Below are positions 34,551 to 46,251 of a DNA stretch of 64,000 nt, in pieces (position 1 is the first letter of the stretch; every line of letters begins with the position of its first letter). A program made the position numbers and the translations under genes. The notes below the pieces were generated by a model. The model was not told where the DNA came from and searched no databases. It saw nothing but the letters and a program-made list of their open reading frames with translations. The stretch is from Dugong dugon. Its lineage: Eukaryota; Chordata; Mammalia; Sirenia; Dugongidae. Location: NCBI GenBank assembly GCA_030035585.1, contig CM057481.1, positions 62,753,128 to 62,817,127 of the forward strand. The letters are read 5' to 3'.

Positions 34551-35891
34551 ATGAGGGAAGTGTGGTGGTGGCAGAGACCCAAAACATGATATCATCTCTA
34601 AAGTGTACTGGAGAGAGCTGGGTATGAAGAGACCAGGTACTTGGCAGGGGTAAAGTGATCACAAAAACCTTTTATATCTGAAGGCACAACAGTAAGCTGG
34701 CCATTTCCACTAGAGTGGTAAACTTACCTTACTCTTCCTGATTTGTGTGCAAGAGAGCTTTTCCCCAGGTCACTCATCACTGACCAGGCTGGGTGGCCTT
34801 GAATAAATCCATGCCATCATTAAAAAGTGCAGAGAGTTGGACACTCCAATATCCAGGGCTTAAAAATAATTAAAAAGCCAGGTTATTCTATTATGTTGAC
34901 TTGCTGCTATAGGTACAAGATGATTTGAAAAACAAAACCACAAACCTTTAGCTTTCTAGTGTTAAGATGAATCATAAATGATCCCAAGTGGATAAAACTG
35001 AGCTACTCTCTGAATGAAACTTAATTATGTAAAGTATTTTGGAAAATGTAATGATTCCACCACGAGTGGGACTCTGTAGCTGGTGAAAGTCATCAGCATC
35101 CTACTAGTCCTTTAGATCTAATTTGCAAATGGAAAGTAATCATGGGGGGACAAACATTATTTAACACTCATCATCAAATAGCAAGTTTGCTCAGCACTGC
35201 ATTTTGATTGAATAAACCAAGAGCTCATCTGGTGTTTTGTGAGACATGCCAATCCATTTGAGGCTTTTCTGTCAAGAATTGTGGTTCAGGATTGTACAAA
35301 CTTAAAACTGATTAATGCTCATTTGGGGAGAAGACGAGCTAGGAAGGAAAGCAACCTATAAGTTGCCAGTGATAAATTTTAGTTTGACAAGGACAAGGGA
35401 ATGCTTGTTTATTCCCACCTCCAAGTTTTGTGCTGGCTTCAAAGCCCTGCCTCCATTCTCTAGTTACTCAAGCTAGGTGACTGTTGTCAATGTCCTCCAG
35501 GAACACACCTGCAATTGAACACACTGGATGTATTAGAGCAAAATAGATGCATGGATGGAGAACTGTACAGTGACTCAGTAAGAGGGTGTTAGAAAGCACA
35601 TAGAATTTGGGCTTGTGCTGGATGATTTTGGTTGTGGTGCAAGGTAGTGAGACTTTGCTCTGGGTTGGATGTTGTCAGGAAGTGGACACGATTCCATGAT
35701 GGGACATTTTAACAAATCTTTTCTAGAGGAGGGGCAACCAGAGCAAGGCTTGTGTAAAGGAATCTTAAAATTTGAGGTACCTGAGAAGATCTGATTTTGG
35801 CCGACTTGAGGTTTGAGTGGGACTCCTCTGTAGCTACTTCTGTTTCCACTCTAGCAACAGGCATTTTCCTTGCAGACATAATCATGAAACC
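34551..35891. other. No gene; repeat-free stretch, candidate conserved element
   Basis: Between about 34910 and 35420 there is no repeat signature. Sequence complexity is high and includes the octamer-like palindrome ATTTGCAAAT (35121-35130) and several TAAT cores. This resembles vertebrate conserved non-coding elements in composition, but conservation cannot be judged from one sequence. The minus frame 35709-35921 has no domain. Confidence 0.4.
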
Positions 35892-36349
35892 AAGAAATGT
35901 CTGATGATGATGTAAGTCCACTATGACTCCCCTGAGAGAGGAATGGCCAGTAATGATGATGTAACTACCCTGTCACCCCCCAGATACCCTTATGATTGCC
36001 ACATTATAACCAATCTAAGAAAGACACGTATATCCTTTTAAATCCTGCCACAGGAAGTCATACCTTAAAATGATCTACTACCAGTCGAATAATGTCTTTT
36101 GATTATCTGTAAGCCTGTAGTTACCAATCAAGTGATGTCTTTCAATGATCTAAGTTTGTAAATACCAAGGGAGTACTGCATTTTATGTCTTTTGTTTCCG
36201 CCTTATAAAGCATCACTGCTGAGTCACCATATTGGATTACTGGATTCCAGGGCATGAAGTCTGTCTATCCCCATCTTGAGCTGTCCTTAACTTTCAATAA
36301 GTCTATCAATTTTACATTTATCAGAGTATGGATGGTTACTCTACAACAG
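35892..36349 (+). mobile_element. Possible solo LTR
   Basis: Segment from about TGTCTGATGATGATGTAAGT to TACTCTACAACA (TG...CA). A TATA-like CTTATAAAGC (36203) lies about 90 bp upstream of a poly(A)-like TTCAATAAGT (36292), as in many ERV LTRs. No target duplication was found and the family is not recognised, so this is a tentative structural call. Confidence 0.35.
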
Positions 36350-37742
36350 GCTAAAGTGATTGGTAAAGATGAGTGGCCAATCCTATTAGCCACGGTTGGG
36401 GACAGTTTGGTCACTTTTGTGATCTGGGCAATGTTTATATTTTTGTCTGTGTTCAGACACCGTTACAGAGGGCCTTAGTTTTGTCTTGATCCACCATGGT
36501 CACAGAGTGGCCTTGTCTGATGTTGATACTCTGTGGAATCACGTATGTTCAACAGGAGAGCCCCTGTTGATATTTATGCTGGGATAACAGATATAAAGTG
36601 GACATGCCCTAGACAAAATGGGAGGGATATATGGTAACATAAAATCCTGCCCCTTTTGATCAAGTCCTACTTTCTTCCAAAGGCCCCTCCCCTTCCTCAC
36701 ATTGTTTTAATCATATTAATCTACATAGTTTGAGCTCCCTGTTCAATGCATTTTGTGCTTTTATCTGTTAGAGTCCTGGCAGGAAACAGAATTGCACTGA
36801 GAGTCTTCAGTGGAAGGCACTCAGTGAAGACATAGATTACCACCAGGAGCTGGCAGATTTAAGGGAGCCAACATCTGGAATGCTTACGAGACTAGTTATT
36901 GCAGGGTGTGGGGGAGGAGGGCAGGAAGGAAGTGAGAAACTGGTATTACCTGAGAGGGGCTGCAGCCACAGAGGAGCTGTAGTCTAGGAGGCCTGGAGGG
37001 AGGCAGCCAGACAGCCCAAGGGAGTCTCCTCTGATCTCCTGCAGTGCCCCCACTGGTGAAGCCAACCAGAAGCCAGGGAGACTGGCAACCAGGACAGAGG
37101 GAGAGTGCTTGAGGCAGCACAGCATGTAAGACTCTCTGTCCTTAGAAATAAATTGTTTTTGCTCTCCTAACAACCTCCTACCTCCATTTTACAGTGGAGC
37201 AGAGTGGGTTAAGTGTCTGTGGTGACATGGCCAGACGGTAGCAAGCTCTGGCAGCAGGGCTCCTGACTTCCAGCTTAGTAGACAATGAGCAAGGCATAGG
37301 AGTGAGCCTAAGGAGGAGAAGGGGGCCATGAGATGTTACAATTACCAGACAGTGCAGGGCACAAGGAGACATGATCAGGTAAAGAAGAGAGCGGGTGTTT
37401 GTGTGTACCTTCTGCTTATTCAGTTACATGCAATAGCCACAACGGAAATGTGTATGAGAACTGGGATGGCACTCATAAGAACAAAAATGGTTTTGGAAAC
37501 TACTGTCACAACCATAGAATTGTGTTGTCCCCTACTGACTGTCCTTCCTCCCTACCCTGCTTGTTTGGAGATGGAAGTTGACGACCAAAGGATCTTTAGT
37601 TCTATAGCATTTGTTGAAATCGCAAACAGCTCTCCTAAGAAAAGCAAAGGAAGACAGGTAAAGGGACTGGTGAGTTGGTAAGGTGTGGTCTACCATGAAG
37701 AATGGGGAAAATTTGGGTTTACTAAGATGTGGGAACACAGAA
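36350..37742. other. No gene recognised; possible old DNA transposon
   Basis: The part 36768-37130 (TTAGAGTCCTGGCAGGAAAC ... AGACTGGCAACCAGGACAGA) is written in the style of old MER-type transposons but I cannot name it. The remainder appears unique. Frame 37328-37681 (117 codons, plus) has no domain and no support. Confidence 0.4.
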
Positions 37743-37804
37743 TCCCAGAGAAATGGTGGAAGAGAATATAAGATCCCAGAGAAATGGTTGAAGAGAATAT
37801 AAGA
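37743..37804. repeat. Tandem duplication, 2 x 31 bp
   Basis: Two adjacent 31-bp units, each starting TCCCAGAGAAATGGT and ending GAATATAAGA, differ at one base (G/T). The near identity indicates a recent local duplication. Confidence 0.9.
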
Positions 37805-37813
37805 TCAGAGGAT

Positions 37814-37962
37814 ATGCCCAGCACGTGTGTGCATATATGTGTGTGCACACGTGTGAGTGTGTTGTGTGTGCACATGTGTGAGTGTGCACATGCATGTGTG
37901 TACATGTGCGCATCTGTGTGCATGCATGCATGCGTGTGTATGTGTGCATGCACATGTGCATG
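37814..37962. repeat. TG/CA-rich compound microsatellite
   Basis: About 150 bp of alternating purine-pyrimidine sequence built from TGTG, CACA, CATG and GCATGC blocks. Such tracts are mutable and can adopt Z-DNA. The frames read through here on both strands are artefacts of the repeat. Confidence 0.95.
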
Positions 37963-39235
37963 TGATAGGATTGGGGAGCAGGTTGGGGACAATTTTCAGG
38001 ACAATTTTCAGGTGACCAGCCTTAGTGCCATGAAGTCATCATATTGAGAATAGAGTGTGTGAGGCCAGATTGGTGAGGGTGCTGCATGCCAGGAGGAGGA
38101 GTATAGACAGGATCTAATAGTAGGGTGACTTGTGTCTGATTTGCCATGGACATTTTTGTTCTGGGGTAATTATTAATAGTGTCTCTTTTTGCTCTCAGAC
38201 ATCTCCGCCATAAATTATTTGGTAGCCTTTTCTAATAGGAAATGGGAAAACATTGTAGGCTCCAGTGCCTTAAGCTGGGCTACTATTTCAAGCTGTACCC
38301 TTGTCTTTTGTGAATCCCACTACCCCTGTCTTGCCTGTGAACCCCAGTATGGCCCTGACTTTTCACTAAGCCTTTGTCTCTGAGTACAGCTCCTGATTGT
38401 GGCTGAGGGTGTCCTTTGTGTCTCTTTTCCAGATCATCTCCTGAAGATACCTGGCCCTGAATTTGGAGAAGATCAAAACTTTGCACTTGCCCAGTCTCGA
38501 GGGGCAGGGGTGTTTCTTGTGACTTAGTTGTTCTTTATCCTTATGGATGGCTCTATAAAACATGTATCTCTGCTCCTTCAGAGCACGTACAGGCAGTGAC
38601 CTTCCCAGAGGGAAAAAACTCACGCAAACAGCAGGATAACAATGGAGAGATTTGAGATCACTTTCCAATAATTGCATATTCACAGAGTATGAGCCCACAT
38701 GATTGTTTTACATTTGGTATGCAAATATCTCTGTGTCTTGACCACCTTCAAGGAAAGCTTTGAAAATATCAACACAGAACTCTGTCTGAAAATGTACTTA
38801 TACAGCACTGCGTCAAAACATTACTGCCTCAAGTCCTGAATATCTAAACATCTCTCAATCACAAAGGTTTTCTTTCCTCTCTTTTCTGTTATGCATAACA
38901 ATTATTGAGTGTGGGCTTATGATTTCTTTTTCATACAATGATAGACAATGCAGTAACCCCTCAAACTTCTAGAAACTTAGAGTAGCTGTGAAGTACTTTT
39001 GTGACTATCTTAGAATATTATACTTTGTAATCTGAGGGCATTGAATTAAGACTCTGTGATCATGAGTGTATTAGAATGCCAGTCATCCAGGATTCTGAAG
39101 CCTTGAAATGGGATCAGAAGGGATGTTAAAGACAACCCGAGCGTGGGAAACTGAGAGGCATATGAGTGATGTAGCTATACTCTTGAGTCTTTTCCCCACA
39201 CAATGTATTATAAGAAAAAGAAAAAATATAACTAA
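37963..39235. other. No gene recognised
   Basis: A 13-bp direct repeat GGACAATTTTCAG occurs twice in tandem near 37987-38012. Otherwise unique-looking, with overlapping short frames (38366-38698 minus, 110 codons) that lack any domain. Confidence 0.45.
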
Positions 39236-39592
39236 TGTTGTGGATTGAATTGTGTCCCCCAAAAATAAGTGTTGTAAATCCTAAGCTCTATGCCTGTGGT
39301 TATAATACCATTTGGGAATGAGTTGTTTTTGTCATGTTACTGAGGCAAGGTTAGTGACGGGTGTGTCTTGAGTCAGTCTCTTTTGAGATATAAAGGAGAT
39401 TAAACAGGCAAGAGAAAGGAGAGATGGGGTAAAATAGATGCCAAGACACATGAAGATCTCCAAGGAACCAGTAAGCAGAAGCTGAAGAGATGAAAACTTT
39501 CCTCTAGACCTGGTGCTATGAATTTGGACTTCTAGATTCCTAAACTGTGAGAAAATAAACTTCTTATATAAGCTCCTCTGAAACTAGCACAG
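39236..39592 (+). mobile_element. LTR, ERVL-MaLR-like, shortened copy
   Basis: Starts TGTTGTGGATTGAATTGTGT and keeps CTTTTGAGATATAAAGGAGA and CTGTGAGAAAATAAACTTCT. It is about 140 bp shorter than the related LTR at 46252-46752, and the end (after about 39570) is diverged. It lies tail to tail with the antisense copy at 39676-40182. Confidence 0.75.
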
Positions 39593-39675
39593 TACTCAAT
39601 TACAATCCCTCAGTTGCAGAATAGGCCAGTACTGGATGTAGGAAAAGAAAATCCCTTGAACAGAGCATATGCAAC

Positions 39676-40182
39676 TGTCTTAGTCATCTAGTACTACTGT
39701 AACAGTAATACCACAAGTGGATGGCTTTAACAAACAAAAGTTTATTTTCTCACAATCTAGGAGGCTAGAAGTCTGAATTCAGGGTGCTAGCTCCAGGGGA
39801 AGTCTTTCTCTCTCTGTTGGCTGTGGAGGAAGGTCCTTGTCATCAGTCTTCCCTTAGTCTAGGAGTTTCTTTGTGCAGGAGCCCTGGGTCCAAAGGACGT
39901 GCTCTGCTCCCTGTGCTGCTTTCTTGGTGGTATGAGGTCCCCATGTCTCTTTGCTCACCTCTCTCTTTTATATCTCAAAAAAGATTGGCTTAAGGCACAA
40001 TCTAATCTTGTATATCTCATCAATATAACTGCCACTAATTCATCTCATTAACATCATGGATTTACAACACATAGGAAAATCACATTAGATGACAAAATGG
40101 TGTATGATCACACAATACTGGGAATCATGGCCCAGACAAAGTGATACATATGTTTTTGGGGGACACAATTCTATCCTAGACA
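39676..40182 (-). mobile_element. Solo LTR, ERVL-MaLR-like, antisense
   Basis: Reverse-complement of the same family: TGTCTTAGTCATCTAGTACT at the left and GGGGGACACAATTCTATCCT near the right end. About 507 bp. A 5-bp duplication GCAAC (39671-39675) / ACAAC (40183-40187), 4 of 5 identical, fits an ERVL-type integration. A TATA-like TATCTCAAAAAAG and the antisense poly(A) signal TTTATTTTCTCAC are visible. No internal region is attached. Frame 39784-39993 is a shadow. Confidence 0.8.
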
Positions 40183-40211
40183 ACAACTCATTAAGTAAGG
40201 GCTATTATCAA

Positions 40212-40364
40212 GGAACCCTGGTGGCACAATGGTTAAGAACTTGGCTGCTAACCAAAAGATTGGCAGTTCAAATTCACCAGCCATTCCTTAGAAACCCTAT
40301 GGGGCAATTCTACTCAGTCCTATAGAGTCACTATGAGTCAGAATTGACTTGATGGCAGTGGGTT
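40212..40364 (+). repeat. AfroSINE
   Basis: Head GAACCCTGGTGGCACAATGG and CTGCTAACCAAAAGATTGGC, body CTATGGGGCAATTCTACTCA, tail AGTCACTATGAGTCAGAATT. It abuts the RTE/BovB copy that follows, within a few bases. Confidence 0.9.
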
Positions 40365-40367
40365 ATA

Positions 40368-41588
40368 TTATAAAAGCCAACTGTAGCCATACATCACAGG
40401 AAACACTGGAAGTTCAAGCCACATTCAGAAGAGAACATGGAATGAGAGATAGCAGATGGATCTTGGCCAAAAACAGAGACTACCAGAAAGACATTTACCT
40501 GCGTTTTATCAATTACTTGAAGGCATTTGACTATGTAGAACGTACACTATGGATAACATTGTGAAGGATGGGAATTCCAGAACACTTAATTGTGCTCATG
40601 CAGAATCTGTATGTGAATCAAGAGGTAGTAGTTCAAAGCAGAGCAAGGGGGTACTCTCTGGTTCAAGACTGGAAAAGATGCACAGCAAGATTGTGTCCTT
40701 GCACCTTAGTTATTCAATCTGTAGGCTGAACAAATAATCTGAGAAGCTGGACTACATGAAAAAAACAAAAACAAAAACAAAAAGAGAGCATCAGGATTGG
40801 AGGAAGACTCATTAACAACCTGTGATATGCTAATGACACAAACTTGAAATGAAGACAATTTTAAGCACTTACTGACAAAGGTAAAAGACTACAGCCTTCA
40901 GTATGTATTACACCTCAACGTAAAGAAAATGAAAATCCTCACAAATGGACCAATAAACAACATTATGATAAATGAAGATAAGACTAAAGTTGTCAAAAAT
41001 TTCATTATACTTAGATCCAATCAATGCTCATGGAAGCAGTAGTCAAGAAATCAAACCATGTGTTGTATTGGACAAATCTTCTGCAAAGACCTCTTTAAAG
41101 TTCTAAAACAGCAAAGATGTCATTTTGACGATTAAGTTGCATCTGACCCAAGCCATGATCTTTTCAATTACCTCATATGCATAAGAAAGCTGGACATCAA
41201 AAAAAGAAGACAGAAGAATTGATGTGTTTGAATTGTGGTGTTGGCAAAGAGTATTGAATATACCATGAACTGCCAGAGGAATGAATAAATCAGTCTAAGA
41301 AGAAATACAACTGGAATATTCCTTAGAAAAGAGGATGGCAAGACTTTGTCTTGTTTACTTAGTAAAGACCAGTCACTAGAAAAGTACATTATGTTTGGTA
41401 AAGTAGAAAACGAGGTCAGTGAAAAGGAGGAAAGCTCTCAATGAAATAGATTGACACAATAGCCTCAACAACAGGCTCAAACATATCAAGGATCATGGAG
41501 ATTGCTCAGGACATGGCAAATGTTTTCTTCTGTTGTACATAACGTTGTCATGAGTCTGAGATGACTCGATGGCAACTAACAACAACAA
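40368..41588 (+). pseudogene. RTE/BovB LINE, 3' part of ORF and 3' end, decayed
   Basis: The longest RTE/BovB copy here (about 1.2 kb). It covers the second half of the reverse transcriptase through the 3' tail (GATGGCAACTAACAACAACA). The motif A region reads RFINYLKAFDYVE, with Asn where the first catalytic Asp is expected (copy 31430-31882 has FID). The motif C box reads YANDT (40826-40840) instead of YADD. Stops and frameshifts are frequent. A simple AAAAC repeat (about 40759-40784) interrupts the body. The start aligns with 31626, so it is 5'-truncated. No target duplication seen. Confidence 0.85.
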
Positions 41589-42849
41589 TGATACCATTGA
41601 TTTTAAGGTGGTGATACTCTATAACTTTCCACAGAACTGTTTGAGGAGGGACATTGCATAATTGTAGGCAGTGAATAGTATCCTTCAGTAGGCCATAAGA
41701 TGCCATTGTACTTTCACGTCTTTTGAATTCTGGCTGCAGACATGACCATTCTGGGAGGCCAAGGGTAGGAGCTCTCCAAATGTTTTCTTCAAAAAATTAA
41801 GGTTAGACCCATATTTGATAGAGCTCAATAGCTGGTGTCTAAAAACTAGATCACAGTCACTTTTTACTTTATACACATTTAATATTTTAAAATTAGATAA
41901 GGATACACTACTTTTTAAATGAAATAATGTGTCTAAGTAAAATTCCCCACTGCTTACTATAAATAGCTTTCGTGTAACTAAGGAAAACAAATATACATAA
42001 ATATACATATGTATATATAGAAGGAAGGATATATATCAAAAATAAGATCATCATGATATATTTTTTCTCCCATTTGTTTATTCCAACACCATATAGTAAG
42101 TATATGTATTGAGTACGTTTCATGTGCTTTCTCAGATCTCCTTGTCTTTCTCCTGGATCCATAGCTGCTTACTACACTTCAGCTGCCAGCTGATTCTGCT
42201 TGGGTCCACAGTGTTCTGATGAGTGGGACCAAGCAGTAACCCTCCTTCTTACCTACCATCATGTAGCCAAGCCAACCTACTGCATCCCAGGCTTTCTGAC
42301 TCTTGTCAATTCTGTTATCTTGAGTGGTTGTAGAAGGGGCCAGATAATGCAACAAGTATATGCAGAGGAGTTAACAACTCCCCCTGAAGTGAATTTTGGT
42401 CAATCAGAAATAAGATGAGAGGAAGCCAGGAAAATAAATTCCTCCTCCTTCCTCTCCTACTCTGAGGCATGGTATTTCTATACTGTTCGTTCCAGAGACA
42501 AGATGTATGGCTGAAAGGACACTCATGTCAAGTGACCTGCTATCACTTTAGAGTCATTGTGAAACAATGTACAGTCACGTAACATATCACCTTGCATTGT
42601 TTCTCCTCCTTTGCCATCTCGCTTATCTTTTTCCTCATTCTTGTTGCCCTGGGTTCACATCCTTTATTTAGAGCATCACCATTTAATCTTTCCTTAGGCT
42701 CTGTTTTCCAGGGACCTGGGCTACAACAACATCTTTCCAAGTCAATACATCCAAAGTTGACCATTTTTTTGGAAGTGGCAATTGTGTATCCTGTTTGTAT
42801 GGATAGGCTATAGGTTCTTTAATGACTTTTCTACTGATAAGCATGCGTT
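41589..42849. other. No gene recognised
   Basis: AT-rich, with an alternating TATACATA stretch near 41990-42020. Short frames on the minus strand (41685-42008, 107 codons; 41908-42162) and plus strand show no domain. No repeat family recognised with confidence. Confidence 0.45.
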
Positions 42850-43159
42850 CTTCTTTATCTTTTCTTATTAAAAAACAATGTTTAATTCAACATCTTTGTA
42901 CATACATCATTACATATTTCTGGAAGCTGAATTTTGGATCAAAAATCTTTGATTTTTTTTATTTTGCTATTATTGCCAAATTCCCTTCAAAACATTATTT
43001 TAAGTTACATTTCCACCAACAGTGAAGTGTGAAGTAAGATTACCTCTATCTCTTCAAATCCTGGGTATTATCTTTCAATACCTTGCCAATCTAATATGTT
43101 AAAAAATTGGCATCTAATTGTTTCTGTATGTATTTTCCTGGTCTTTGGTGAGGTCAGGC
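42850..43159 (-). mobile_element. Ancient L1 3'-region fragment (antisense)
   Basis: Typical antisense old-L1 3' UTR wording: GCCAAATTCCCTTCAAAACA, ACATTTCCACCAACAGTGAA, CTGGGTATTATCTTTCAATA, CTTGCCAATCTAATATGTTA. Followed by a T20 run at 43160-43179. No coding. Confidence 0.6.
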
Positions 43160-43418
43160 TTTTTTTTTTTTTTTTTTTTGGTATGCTAATTATTTGGCAC
43201 TTTTGCTAGTCCAATTTCCAGAAAAAAAAAAACAAAATCCCTTCAGAATGTCTGTTGGATCTTTACGAAAGTTTCTTACAAGCTTGCCTCCTATGTGTTC
43301 CAAATGGTACGTTGGGATTTCCTGCTCTTGCCTCAGTCATTTCACCCTGATGCTGCTGTCTGTGCAGCTGTCCTCTGCTGGTGACTGCACTATGATGCTC
43401 CCTGGTGGGGGGGGGGGG
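43160..43418. repeat. poly(T) 20 bp and G12 tract
   Basis: T20 at 43160-43179 (possibly an antisense retroelement tail) and an uninterrupted G12 at 43407-43418 followed by TGGGC. The G-run could support quadruplex formation and is prone to sequencing error. The DNA between is unremarkable. Confidence 0.85.
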
Positions 43419-45986
43419 TGGGCACCACACCATCTTATGGCTCTTCTTGAATTCCCTACAGCACGACTGAATGGGCCACACGTTTAGTAAAAACTGACTA
43501 ATGATTTGGAGATAATTAAAGGAGAGTAAATAGAAAAACTAGAATAAAACTATCATGTCAGGATAGAGCTGAGCTAGGGTCTCTTTCTGGTCTAAAAACA
43601 AAAAGAAATCTTAACCTCCCACCAGCGTACCACAGTAAAATTTAGTCTTAGTTTCGTTTAGTTAAAACCATTAGTATGGTAAACTGATCATTTACTTTTT
43701 GAATGATTTTATATCTTGCTAATATTATTGCTGTCATTGTTTATTTAACAGGCAATTTTGAATTTGATCCTTTCCTACCTTCCTTTATGCATACCTACAC
43801 ACACGTGTACGTGGATGTATGTACATGTGTGTACATACATAAATGCATACATATGTATATATATTCTCACAAATAGACTTCCTTTTTTCTGGAAGTCTAT
43901 TATATTATCAGAAAATGAGCCAAAACCTGTCCCTAGTCACTTTGTGGTCCCCTTCCTGAAGAATATTTCAGTGGTCTGGTTTTAGGGCATAAAGACAGAA
44001 AATGCAGGGTTTATTCCACAAAAATTTTAGACACAAAAGTATAGGTCACCGTATGTCATAGTTAGTGCGTAAAAAGTTCCTACTCTGCTTACTCTTGGAT
44101 ATAATTAAATTTCTAGCGACAATATTATAGGTTTTCTGACAGATCTTCAATGTAACTCTACAGTCTCTTAGATGATATAATCAAAGTGATTTTGTACAAA
44201 CTGGGTCCCTTTTGGGTTGCCACCTGTTATGCCTGAATAAAGTAATGATAAAATTTTGATGAGTGACCCAAGGCAAAATTTGTTTTATAAGACTGTGCTT
44301 GCCTTCTGTATTAGCCTTGGAGCCAGCTCAAGGGTAGAATTATCAGTCCTATGCCTATTCTCTTTCTTATGAATTTTTTCTTATAGACTTGCAATAGAAA
44401 ATGACAAGTACATAAAGTGACAAGACAAAACAGTAGTTATCAGAAAATAGATACATTTCTCTCAAAGTTCAGAGTTTTCAAAATGGATCAGATAGTCAAT
44501 GGATTCATTTAGAAGATTATACATACCTAGCAGACACAGTAAACTTAGTGTTTGGGATCTTGACAGAAAGATATCATAGTTTGGACCCCTGATTGGGCAG
44601 CTCAAAGGGCTTCATAGGAATATACTATTCTCAGCCGAAGTTATTGAACCGTGACAGCAAGAGGGTCTGATCAGATCTTGGTAAAATCTCTAGGATTATC
44701 AGCTGTCAATTTCCCCCCGAAGGAGGAGGGGAACACTGTAAAAAATGTGTTGAACATGCAAAGCTAAGCTTATTAGACTACTTCAGTAGGAAAAAATAAC
44801 CTTAACAAAGTCTTAACAGGATCTCAGAGAGGGAAATCTGGAAGTATATTTCTAGGATTTTGATGTCTGGGCTGCCTGATTTAAGAATTTTGCAAGAAGG
44901 GCAACACTGGCATGGGAATGAGTCTCTGATGCAATAGGTTTGAATTGGTAGGCGTAGTGAGATGGAGTTCGTTAAGTGAATATTGATAAGCAAAGTTGTT
45001 AGTTGTAATAAGTAAGCTATTCTAGTTGGTTCGGCGTCTCAGCTATTTGCCTTAGGAAATGCTTCTGGAAAATAAGTTATTTTTGCTTCATCCAAGTATT
45101 GCTTAACACAAAATATGAAAGTTTTCTTCTCCTCAGAATTGTTTAGCACATTGTGGAAATAAGTGAAGACCACCCAAATGGGAACAAACACAGAGGCTTT
45201 TTATTCAGAGCTTGCGGAAGCAAGGGAGTCAGTCACCATTACCATCACTTGTGTTTGGCAAAGAATCACAGGCAGGCAGGGGAGTGGGAAAGTTTTATAG
45301 TGGAAAAAGAGAGGGCTTAAGGAATGTTCTGATTGGAGGTTGTTAACATGGGGATGCTGGAAGCAGGCTAAGTGGAAAAGGGGAAACTTACATTGTTGGT
45401 TTGGGGAGTATTTTTGGCTTTCTCTTGGTAGTCCTGAGTTGGAATGGGGGAAAAATACAGAAGCCAGTAGTCACTGAAATGATTTAGGGTCAATTACTGC
45501 AGAGGTTGTGGTTTGGCTTTCTGGGCTGGTTGCTGCAGAGGTTATGTGTCAGAGTTCTATTATCATATAGAGTCTGGCCATTGCCCATTAGTACTCTCAG
45601 TCTTACAACATGGACAGAAGAGAATGTTCATTTCAGTTCTCAATTACAAATGGCCCAAAAGGTATAGCTGTGGAGAAAACCATGCTTCTAAATTGTCAAA
45701 CCAGAGATGGTCCAAGAGCTCTGAAACTCAGAGAATGATTACTGTGTTTTATAAATCAAACTAAGTGACTATGAACTTCCAAACTAGAATTCTTCAAAAG
45801 TTTGTGGAACTTTTCATATGTAAGAGGAAAATAGGTGAGTATGTAAGCTTAATAATGTACAAGTAGGGGGTTAAATTATCTTTCAATGATGCTAGGTTAG
45901 CCATCTAGTAGTAAAGAAATTATCTACATACCTCTTTAGAATCCCAGATGTAAGTTTACAAAAGATAGTAAATCTAGATATAGTTA
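43419..45986. other. No gene recognised; possible antisense LTR remnant
   Basis: An 11-bp perfect inverted repeat AATAGACTTCC/GGAAGTCTATT (43872-43901) lies near the left. The part 44180-45640 has LTR-like wording on the minus strand (CAAATGGGAACAAACACAGA, GGCTTTTTATTCAGAGCTTG, CACCATTACCATCACTTGTG), but boundaries and family are not clear. Confidence 0.4.
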
Positions 45987-46180
45987 CTCGTTGCCATCAA
46001 GTCAATTCTGACTCATAGTGATCCTATAGGACAGGGTGGAGCTTCCTCATAGGATTTCCAAGGCTGTAAATCTTCACGAAAGCAGACTGCCACATGTTTC
46101 TCCTGAGGAACAGCTGGTGGGTTTGAACCACCTACCTTTCAATAGCAGTTGAGTGCTTAATCATTACACCACCAGGGCTC
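45987..46180 (-). repeat. AfroSINE, antisense, with target duplication
   Basis: Tail first (CATCAAGTCAATTCTGACTC), body CATAGGATTTCCAAGGCTGT, head last (CATTACACCACCAGGGCTC). Flanked by CTAGATATAGTTA (45974-45986) and CTAGATGTAGTTA (46181-46193), 12 of 13 identical. Confidence 0.92.
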
Positions 46181-46251
46181 CTAGATGTAGTTAAGCAACC
46201 TAGATCAGATGTTTTCTAATAACCTAGTGAGTCAAGGCACAGACTTTCCCG

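Noticed and set aside
37328-37681. 117-codon plus-strand frame
   Set aside because: No recognisable domain, and neighbouring frames of similar length overlap it in another phase.
37690-37992. His/Thr/Cys-rich minus-strand frame and its plus-strand partner
   Set aside because: Reads through the TG/CA microsatellite; both are artefacts of the repeat.
43872-43901. 11-bp inverted repeat as a terminator or small RNA
   Set aside because: Short stem in AT-rich DNA, expected by chance in a window of this size; intrinsic terminators are not relevant in this host.
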